From Albifimbria verrucaria (taxonomy: Eukaryota > Ascomycota > Sordariomycetes > Hypocreales > Stachybotryaceae), in NCBI GenBank assembly GCA_020081605.1, contig JAHREC010000020.1, forward strand, positions 86,012 to 150,011: 64,000 nt of DNA, written 5' to 3'. The position numbers were made by a program, and so were the translations under genes. Shown here one piece after another: positions 55,601 to 64,000 of this stretch. Below the pieces are notes generated by a model. That model saw only the letters and a program-made list of their open reading frames with translations. It did not search any database and was not told the origin of the DNA. Each line of letters begins with the position of its first letter. Position 1 is the first letter of the stretch.

Positions 55601-58180
55601 ATGAGTCCAAGCACCACACAGTCCGATAATTATCTGCAATTCAACGTCGATGTGGGGGTTGAGCAGCGACATGTCTTGCTTGAGAACCTCGCCACCTACA
55701 GATGGTTGGACGAAAGGAGAAACCAACAGGCTCCGACAATCTTAACCATAGGTTGTAGGGACATGGGAGTAATACTCAGTGGAAGCTCTTCTTTCGCTAA
55801 GCCTGTCCAGGATTGCAAGAAATGCAGCGTCACAGTCTCTCACCTTCCCACGAACGTGCTGCTAAGCTGTGAGTTTGATACGAGCATCGGCGGTCTCGAC
55901 TGTGACGAATACGACCTGGAGAGTTGGCGAAAGCACGTCTTGAGCCCTAGCCAGCATTCGGTAGTGGAGAGAGCGTGGATGCTCTGCTGGAATGCGTTGT
56001 CCACCATCGCAGATGTGATGCTTATGTTTTCCGATGATCTAGGCGGTGTTGATGAAGTATTGACCGAAATTCGACGCTGGATGTATCAGGAGGAGAACGA
56101 TGGAGCCCAATTATACCCTCACGTCTTGGTGGTGGTCGCTACTTCTGGCAATGAACCCATTTTGGCACCTCTAGATCAGGACTTGAAGAAAAAATATTTG
56201 AGACACCACCATCGCGACCTACAATTACAGCGCAACGTATCATGAGTCACAAGTTGGCCCAGGTTGGGGTGTTGTATGTACCACATTACGCTGCCAAGGA
56301 GGCTGTGGTGGACTGGATCGTCGAGCATGAAGCCGAGGGTAGATGGACTTTTCGGAACGGCTTTACAAGCTGGCAACGAAGCACACTCCTGCAAAACATC
56401 ATTGGGGAGCATGCGAAACAACCTCGGCAAAGCCTTGATGTTTTTGAGCTGATACAACATCGGCGCATCGAGATACCACCGACGGAAATGGTCGCCCACC
56501 TTGCTGACTTTCTCACGGCCACCAAGCATTTGGGTTTGTCGGCCGTGGATATTTTTGCTGCAGCACTTGTGGTGGATGCGACGCCGTCATTCCTACCCCG
56601 TAAGTCCAGTCATCACCACCATTACGTAACGGTCGCGTCTGATTGAAAATCGGGCCTAGGGTTCCACCCAGGTATTGTCTTTGACAGGATATACAAAGAG
56701 TCTGTTCGACGCGCGACGATTGCATATCGAAAACACAGGCTCTTTGACCAGATACAAGATCGGTTCATGCAAATTGCGGGTTCTTTTCGAGACACCAAAA
56801 TTGAAAAGGATTCAGAACGATTGGCAAGACGCTGGCTAACGGGGTTGCATTTTATGTATCCCAACGAAAACTATGTCGCAGACAATGGCACAACAGCCTG
56901 TTCTTTTTGTATAATCGGCAAGAATGGACATATTCCACTCGACTGCGGCCACCAACTTTGTCGTCGGTGTATGAGATACGCAATATTGGCGGAGGAGAGT
57001 ATGAGAGAGCCCGGAGTTTCCGGCACCACTAAGAATGTGGGAATGGATAATCACCTTCTTTGGCCGGACTCCGTACCATGGGAAGATCGGTTCCCGTCAC
57101 GATGTCCAGTATGTTGTCAATCAAACACCCAATCAGTCCGAATGATGCCTCGCACCGCTGGAGCCAGAGCATTAGACTTGAGAGGCACTGACTGGGATGA
57201 GATGCTTCAGTATCTGAAGAATATTCGTGACAGTGACACCTGGAGAGGGCTCGATATTGCCAGTTACTTTGACATTGCCGTAGGCGAGGGTTGCGGTATG
57301 AAGATCCTCAGCTCCCATCACGACATCATGTCTTTTCGACCGCAAGAGCTGACGAAATCATAATTTTCAAGGCATCTATTTTATTGCCGCACTGTTCGTC
57401 AAAGGATGGACACTGGAGGCATGCGCATTTCATCTGAAACATGGACAAATCCGTATCACATCCACCGAGATCACCGTGGGAGACACTGTTCGCTGGCGTT
57501 TTTCAGACTTGTCTACCTGGCCCAATCGATCGAATAAAATTGTGAAGTTCCAGCCAGGAAAGATCACAGAGTTACGTGTTATATCTACGTGAGTTTTATT
57601 GTGCCAATTGCTTGGGTTGTATAGACAACTCACAGTGCCAATTAGTTATTTTGAACATCCAGAAGCGGTTGATTTCGTTGTTCAATGTAAAACATCATTC
57701 ATCAATCGTATTGCTCTTCCACGGCCCAGATTACTCGACATCCTCGCTTCATGCTTCTATTTGGATCTCTTACGAGAACCACGCTTTTATGGGAAGCAAG
57801 CAGAATGCTTGCTTCAGGTGAAGTTTCGAACAGCCACTCGAAGGGCATGTATGAACCCTCTACAGTATCTCCAACGACAAAATGCCTATTTTAAAATCCT
57901 TTGCAGAGAAGCATATAAATATTCAGACAAGAGGATAAAAGGAACAGTTGGTGAAATGAAACAGAGATCACAAGAAGCAACAATTTATTATATTGCCATG
58001 GGCGATGATGAATTGTGTAGCACGAGCCAGCCTCACTTTTTCTCACAAATAGTAACCATCAAACTGGACTCCCTCGACGTTCACCTTGAGGCTCAACTCT
58101 GTATCTTGGAGGAAGAAAGCAGGATCAGTAGATGTCCTTGCCACCTGATGCAGTTGATCCAGAATCAAAAGATTCACTGA
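55601..58180 (+). CDS. RING finger / patatin-like protein without catalytic residues
   Basis: Starts at ATG 55601. The architecture parallels 25294-28602: an N-terminal region, a RING-like finger (CSFCIIGKNGHIPLDCGHQLC ... RCPVCCQ), then the remains of a patatin domain. Introns 56600-56659 (60 bp) and 57296-57371 (76 bp, at the same place as the elbow intron of the other gene) splice in frame. The glycine-rich oxyanion loop is replaced (ALDLRGTDWDEM). The GxSxG elbow reads GEGCG, so the nucleophile Ser is gone, and no DG(A/G) motif follows. One break lies at A6 (56188-56193). A second junction near 57,594 would need an unusually short 36-bp intron or an indel. The rest of the fold is kept to the stop at 58180. 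It is a likely pseudoenzyme, perhaps a regulatory partner, or a decaying paralog. Confidence 0.65.
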
Positions 58181-58630
58181 AATAACTGCAAGTGCCGTAG
58201 CACAGGAAATCGACAGAAATCACCTACCCTATATCTATGACTTAGGCGGCGCCTCAGCATTTGGAATCTCTCAATTGTGTAGGTATATATGTACCACGCC
58301 AATAACACATCATTATCATGCTTTTAAGCGTCCTTTGACTAATATAATCAGCACCTATGAAAACACCGTCTGGCGAATATATCTAGCTTCTTATATCAAA
58401 CTTCTCAACCAACTAATTGCATCAAGGGCTATTCTTGGAGCTAAGCAACTCCACCCATTATTTAACACCGTGCGCTTGTTCTCCACGTTGCATCAACTAG
58501 TTTATGGAATAGATCGCAAATATAGTGATGCCAGATCAATCAATTTCATTCCACAAATAGAACACGACTTCTTCCGTCCCGCATATATATGCTGACAATT
58601 CCTGCCATCAACCAAGTTTCACCACCAGAG
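58181..58630. other. Intergenic, nothing recognised
   Basis: Might hide a 5' signal-peptide exon for the thaumatin-like gene, but none was identified. Confidence 0.35.
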
Positions 58631-59435
58631 ATGTCCCTTACCAGCTATACCGCCGCTACAAGCACTTCAAATATTGGAAGTATATCATTCGAGTTGATTA
58701 ACAATTGTAGTAGCCAAACAATCTGGCCTGCAATATCCGGAGATGCCGTCATCAACTACCGAGTAACCAATGATCCACTGCCCAAGGGCTTGGCCTTGCA
58801 GCCTTACGATAGATACACCACCGATCCTCTTCCTCGCACTTGGAGCGGAAGGATTTGGGCCCGGCAATATTGCTCCATGAACGCAACGACATGTGCCATC
58901 GGCGGCTGTTCAAGTTCATCATGTTGGGGCAGGTCATCTACGAGTGTAACTCTGGTCGAAGTCACGGCTGAGGTAGACAAAGTGTGGTATAATCTAAGCC
59001 TTGGTTAGTCAATTGTCTAGTGTTGTAAAAATAACATCGTTAAATGCTGACAAGAGAAAGTTGACGGGTTTACCATAGGAATCAGCGTGGTTCCCTCGGA
59101 GCAGACATGCCCCACTCTTTCTTGCAATGTGCCCCCTTCCTTGGTCGAGACGAGTCGGGGAGCATGATATGCCCTGTAAGTAACCTGATTTGGTCAAGCG
59201 CTGACTACCGGCGTAGGCATTCTCAAAAGATTTATGGTTGTTTGTCCAACTGTGCACTTTACGGGTCCGACGAGTATTGTTGCCAAGGACTTTTAAGGCA
59301 CTTCAACCATGTCCTCCGAGTAATGAATGGTTCAAGAAGGTATGCCCGGATGCCTACTCTTATGCTCGCGACGATAGCGTTGTGAAAGGATGTCAGTTCG
59401 CGAAGATGAGCATATATTTCAACTGCCCTCAGTAG
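58631..59435 (+). CDS. Thaumatin-like protein, frames interrupted
   Basis: The family pattern is present in order: ISFELINNCSSQTIWPAI, then PLPKGLALQPYD, then PRTWSGRIWARQYCSM and CAIGGCSSSSCWG. After the intron 59004-59060 (57 bp, GTTAGT...AAG) it reads VDGFTIGISVVPSEQ and TCPTLSC. A further intron (GTAAGT...CGTAG, about 59169-59217) leads to IYGCLSNCALYGSDEYCC, and after a T4 break (59291-59294) CPPSNEWFKKVCPDAYSYA and YFNCPQ. Thaumatin-like proteins are secreted, disulphide-rich proteins, some of which bind or cleave beta-glucan. The expected N-terminal signal peptide is not visible from ATG 58631, so an upstream exon may be missing. An in-frame stop near 59,163 also needs explaining. Confidence 0.65.
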
Positions 59436-60138
59436 GCGGTACAAGTCACCTCCACATTTCTGAACGTTAAATTAAAAATATATTAAGCTATTAGAATGCA
59501 TAACAAGCATTTACTTTTCTAAATGTCTTAGATTACCTGTAAATCAGTATAATTTGGTTGGCTCGAAGATAGAAAGTACCAGCAATTAATTTACCAGTTT
59601 TTATTGCTTTTTACAGGATCCATATGTAAGAGAAACAGTGAAATACTATACTATATATATAAAAAGAATACTACTGTACTGTACAATCCATCGATATACT
59701 CTCTAAAGTCTACTTTATCGAGCATACCATAACACAACGCCACACTATAAGTTTGGTTGCTTCATGGATCATAACGATAATCAGATTAAGTGCTATATAT
59801 AGTTTACCTACCTCCTATGGCGTAGCTACGGCCGACACCATGTAATGCCGTCTAATGGATCATAGATGTGTATATGTACCCTTAGTGAGGTAAAGCATAA
59901 TATAATTAAAAAAATCTTCCTATTTTTATTAATATCCTATTCAAAAATTACGGTTCTTCCACCTATTTCGTCGAGGGGGTTATTATTCAATTTCTTTTTT
60001 TTTTTTAGTTTCGCATATTTAGAACTTATGTCGCAAAGATAGATATTGCTTTATTTAGTAATAAAGTATTCGATTCAGCGTATAAAATCATCCCTCATTC
60101 ACCTCTGTTATGCACTCACCCATTTCATAAGGACAATC
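59436..60138. other. AT-rich intergenic stretch
   Basis: No gene. Contains a T-run at about 59995-60007. Confidence 0.45.
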
Positions 60139-60654
60139 ATGAGCAACTCCGCATCTCCGAAATATATCTTTATTAACGGCCGAAAGGGCATGAGATCTGT
60201 TCCAAAAGGTGCAGAACCACCACCCTCAGCGAACGCCTTAATAGTGGGAATGAGGGCTGAGATCGTATACACGTTAGATAAGTCAACTCATATATTTTGT
60301 ACACCTGACTGCTTCCGTATTCTCGATCGTCTGCTACCGAGACAATCAACCAAACAGGATATTATCTCCAAGAGAGCTTTCTCTGAATGGGTCGATGGTG
60401 ATACACTAGAGCACTGGAGGCTCAGGAAAGGAACTGATAGTGCCGAGCCAAGTACAACGACGATGCCAGTTTCACAACCATTGGATGTCATACCTGGAGA
60501 GACGCGTGGGTCATCGTCGGGTGGGACAACATTGATGTCTGCCGAGGAGGGACTCATTGTATCCATGAAACGTCTAGAAGATATAGAGCGAAATTCGGAA
60601 GTGAAATCTGATGTAAGTTCCTTAGAGAATGCTCTTCAATTATTACTAATTTAA
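60139..60654 (+). CDS. Hypothetical protein, 171 aa
   Basis: From ATG 60139 (MSNSASPKYIFINGRKGM) a single frame with an ordered first half (VGMRAEIVYTLDKSTHIFCT, PDCFRILDRLLPRQ) and a Ser/Thr-rich linker, ending with a short helix (EEGLIVSMKRLEDIERN). No signal peptide, membrane segment or known domain. Possibly the last part lies in another exon, as a GTAAGT donor occurs near 60,613. Confidence 0.45.
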   Translation: MSNSASPKYIFINGRKGMRSVPKGAEPPPSANALIVGMRAEIVYTLDKSTHIFCTPDCFRILDRLLPRQSTKQDIISKRAFSEWVDGDTLEHWRLRKGTDSAEPSTTTMPVSQPLDVIPGETRGSSSGGTTLMSAEEGLIVSMKRLEDIERNSEVKSDVSSLENALQLLLI

Positions 60655-61522
60655 TGATATTAGACTATTTCACGTTTTATAAAAGCCTTTTATGATGTTG
60701 TTTTTGAGTCTATGGGACAGACTACAAGAAGGCGGATTATTTGAGTTAAATACAACTATTATCCTCGGAAGACGAGAAGCTGTTTTTATACTTGTTATTA
60801 TAGTTATCTATCTTGATATATAGCTTTTTTATTATTGAAATTTTGTTATGTAGTTATAGTACCTGAGTCCCTTGTTAGGCGTGGACTATTTTACTTACCC
60901 TAGACTGGCTTATTTTATTCCCCGTCTTGTAGGTACAGAGACTGCAGATTGCCTGACTGAATAGGAAGGGAGAAGCAAGCATCTTTCATCCTCCTTTAAT
61001 AATGGAACTCTTGACTTCCTACCTTATGCTTCCATCAAAGCATCAATTGATCAGATGATATGTGATGCCCAATTTCACTTACCATTTTCTGTGATGCTGG
61101 TGTTCTACTCGGCTAAGTATCTCACTTACGACTTGGGGTGTGATGTTTTTTCTGTCCCAACAAACTATCTCTTCTTTTTCGTTTTTCAAAAAAGTGGACA
61201 ACTAGACCGAATCTACAGACTCATTGTTGCAAGAGAGAGGAATCTGGTTTTGCATATGCATTATGTATATACTAAAAGACAGATATCCTGGCTTCACTTT
61301 GAGGCCAATATCCTTTCCCTAGGCATAAATACACAAAGCGAAAGTAGTCAAAATAAGGCACTATAGTATACTTCTCCGGACACCCAAGAGCGGCTTCCGG
61401 AACCTCTGTATCCTCCTTTACTATCCATACAAGAAGAAATAACCATAAAGGATTGCAGTGCTCTACCAGTGGGAGGATTGTAGACCATCCAGAAGAGAAA
61501 ATGATAACTAAGCGCCAACTTC
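60655..61522. other. AT-rich intergenic stretch
   Basis: A 103-codon plus-strand frame (61055-61366) has no recognisable content. Otherwise nothing. Confidence 0.4.
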
Positions 61523-63999
61523 TTATAAGTTATCCAATATTTCCTGGGCCTCATCAGCCTTCTCTTTCTTCCAATCATGATACATTTTCGCAGCACCCGC
61601 CCTACATGCTGACCAATAACCCCAGCTAAGGATTGTGGATGTCCACTCACCAGTCCCTTCAGTACTACCCTGGTACCATACTTCAAACGGATAGCCAGTT
61701 GATTCGTTGCGCCTCTCGATTCTCACTGCACGGAACGCGTCATGAATATGCTTTATTCGTTTTGACTCATAAAAAGACTTCAAAGCTAGAAAGTTCTCTT
61801 CGGCACTGATCCAACAGTGGAGGAGTATTGACAGATGAATTTTTGGAGTTTGATTGTTGCCATATAGCGTGACTACTATAGAGTCTCCCTTGGGCTGTGT
61901 TATATCGAGTATCTCCCATTGTCTTTTGCTGCCTCTGATGATATGTTTCTGCTGCTTGTGGAACTCATAGCTCAGATTGCTAGGTCGAATCCTTTCTGTT
62001 TTATCGACTGCTTCATGTGACTGGTAATTGTCTGACGGGGACGCTTCTAAGGCTGGCATATCAGATAGATAAAGTGATGACTTGGCTGGAGCTTCAGGCT
62101 GGAAGTTGGGGAGAGGTTTAGCCCGCGACCGAGGATCGCATGTGATCGAATATCTAGGCGTTTCGATAGGGGTCTCGGGCGAGTCTGGCGTAGAGTCTGA
62201 GGTGTCAGTGGCCAACGAAGGGGTTCTAGCCGCGCGACGGGACTCCGTGCCACTGTGTAATGATGCTTGATGATCACCGTAGTCCACTATGCTTGACATA
62301 TCAAGCCGATTTCTTTTCCCGTGTGAAGCAAATATCCTTGGGGTCACCTTATGGGCTCCATTTTTAGAATTAGGGAAGGCTGATTCACTAACGGCTCGAG
62401 ACTCGAACGAGTTGGATTTCCTATCTTTCAGCACGATTGTTTCTCCATCCCAGACTTGTGATGCTGCTCTTTGTTCCTTGCCTGCATTCTGCTGGATTGC
62501 TGAAGGCATATCATTGTATATTGATTGGGTCGAAGACTTCTTATGAGCCGTTTTCTTCACGAGAGCCTGAATATTATTCCCATTGATTTTCGGGACGTAT
62601 TCTATCTGTCTCTGCCCATGACCTCCTTCACTGTCATTAGCTAGTTTTGTGTCCAGCTCCTTCTGCAAGACTTGCACTTGTCCTTCTAAGTCTGCCGTGA
62701 TGCTATCCATTATATTTACATAGTATTGTAGTCGATCTATGGTTGTTGAAGGGGACTCGTAATTCGGATTAATGTTGGTGGTTTTACGGATCGATTTGAG
62801 CTTGTTGTTCAGAAGATTTTCAAATTTCTTCCTATCTTCTTTCAAACTCTTCAGCTCTGACAGGGCTCTTTGAAGTTCCTTGTTCGAACGATCAGCAGGT
62901 TCCATAGAACCTAAACGTTTCGTTGACTTGAGTGCCTGCGTTTCATCGTTCTCAACCACCTTCTGGAAACGATCCACCTCTTGTTGGAGTGATTCGGCGC
63001 GTGATGAAATCCTCTTCGTCTCCTTCTTTTGGTTTTCTAAAAAGTCCATAAGCTCTATTAGCATGTTTTGCATAGTCTCGGCTTGTTTCTGGGGGTTTCG
63101 TTGAGTATTTCGTCAAAGAGAATAAGGGTTCTTCCTTTAACAGGCCTTCCTGCTGTCGCAACTTGTTCTCGACAATTCTCAATAATTTGAACAATTGCTT
63201 TAAGTGTGTCCTGATGGCAATCTTTCAAAAGCATGATTTCTTCTTCCAACACTTTCCTTCGACTTCCCAACTCGGTTTCTGTCTTCTTGAACTCCGAGAT
63301 CTTAGTGGTAAGCTCTGCGCGTAAGTTTACGATATCGGTTTCAAGCCTATCCTTGTCTTGTTCAAGTATCTTGTTCTTTTGCGCCCATCGCTCACGGCTC
63401 AACTTATACTTATTTTCAAGCTTAACCATCTCGTCTTGAAGTTTTTGTCCCGCTGTCTCTGCTGTTTTCGTTGCCTTCATGGCCTTCATAAGCCTGAGGT
63501 TGTTCTCTCCGCATTTGTGTTTACAATTGTCAAGCTTTTCAACTTGCGGTTTCATTACGCCCTCGAGACTCGATCTCCTAATGTTCAAACCGGCCTCTCC
63601 TGTCTCTAGGTCGGCTCTGGTCCAGGATAAGGCTTGCGTGGATGCTAAGGTATCAGTGGCTAATGAAGGGTGTAGAACCTCATGGCGGGGCTCCGTGCCA
63701 CTCCGTGGTGATACTTGATCATCACTAGAGCCTACCCCATGATTAGACAAGACCACTCCCTCATTTAATGGCCGTGTGGCAGACCTAACTGCAGTGTCAC
63801 CTTCGAACATAATGGTTTCTTCATCCCATAGAGACGGGTCTTCTGATGCATCTCTTTGTCTCTCATCATGATGTGTACACTGTTTCATTGGCCGATTCAT
63901 AATCCTCGCTTGGGCTGTTCTTTGCGCGAGGGTCCGAAGCTTACCGACTGCGGTGACGTGCGTCGTATGTTTTTGCTCGAGCACTCCTTCACTTTTATC
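61523..63999 (-). CDS. Large coiled-coil protein, 5' end beyond the window
   Basis: The minus strand reads from the right edge through one break to the stop at 61523. The break is at a C5 run (plus-strand G5, 63091-63095); adding one base gives ILNETPQKQAETMQNMLIEL without interruption. The order is a disordered N part, a long coiled coil (about 63,470-62,700: LQDEMVKLENKYKLSRERW, ELGSRRKVLEEEIMLLKD, LQQEVDRFQKVVEND), and a disordered Ser/Thr/Pro linker. A C-terminal ordered domain follows (KRQWEILDITQPKGDSIVV ... IHDAFRAVRIERR ... CRAGAAKMYHDWKK). A module WD-x-ETI ... SGTE ... PSLATDT occurs twice, once before and once after the coiled coil. No family was recognised. Confidence 0.55.
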
Positions 64000-64000
64000 G

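Noticed and set aside
62082..63718. Plus-strand frames over the right-edge coiled-coil gene
   Set aside because: They are complements of the heptad-rich coding strand.

Overview
The window looks like an accessory, repeat-bearing stretch of a filamentous ascomycete (Pezizomycotina) genome. The signs are monocistronic genes on both strands, 50-80 bp introns with GTAAGT/GTATGT-type donors and CTAAC/CTGAC-type branch points, and a gene content typical of such regions: F-box proteins, P450s, terpene cyclases, RING-patatin proteins, a JmjC protein and a Tc1/mariner element. I cannot fix the genus from sequence alone.

Layout. 0-11 kb: a 132-bp perfect direct repeat pair, a broken F-box gene, a decayed P450, an apparently intact alpha-ionylideneethane synthase (ABA3-like) gene, a Ser/Thr-rich protein and a 42-residue-repeat (TPR-like) protein. 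12-15 kb: a divergent histone H3 gene that has lost Lys27, lying between two MITE-like inverted-repeat elements, followed by a zinc-finger/SET-domain gene in the same orientation. 16.9-18.2 kb: one unrecognised protein. 20-21.6 kb: an F-box/ankyrin-type gene. 23.6-28.6 kb: an intact class I terpene cyclase (two introns, 361 aa) and a RING-patatin phospholipase. 29.5-37.2 kb: a bZIP-like fragment, two F-box genes, a coiled-coil protein and a JmjC-like protein. 37.8-44.7 kb: an acidic protein, a second P450 relic, an Och1-type glycosyltransferase, a four-TM protein and a small coiled-coil protein. 45.9-49.06 kb: a complete 3,166-bp Tc1/mariner transposon with 28-bp perfect terminal inverted repeats and TA target duplication. 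It carries a DD34E transposase and, convergently, a second 392-aa gene with a Cys/His cluster. 49.9-64 kb: small unknown genes, a MADS-box factor, a second RING-patatin-type gene whose catalytic motifs are lost, a thaumatin-like gene and a coiled-coil protein that runs off the right edge.

A pattern crosses the whole window. Many otherwise coherent genes are broken by exactly one base, nearly always at or next to a short homopolymer. This fits either homopolymer indel errors in the assembly or wide pseudogenisation, and it must be settled before any gene here is called dead. The terpene cyclase, the ABA3-like gene, the H3 variant, the JmjC gene and both transposon genes read through cleanly. 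They are the most solid calls.

The most interesting items are the two-gene Tc1/mariner element, the K27-less H3 beside a SET gene, the ABA3-like synthase beside a broken P450, and the paired active/inactive RING-patatin proteins.
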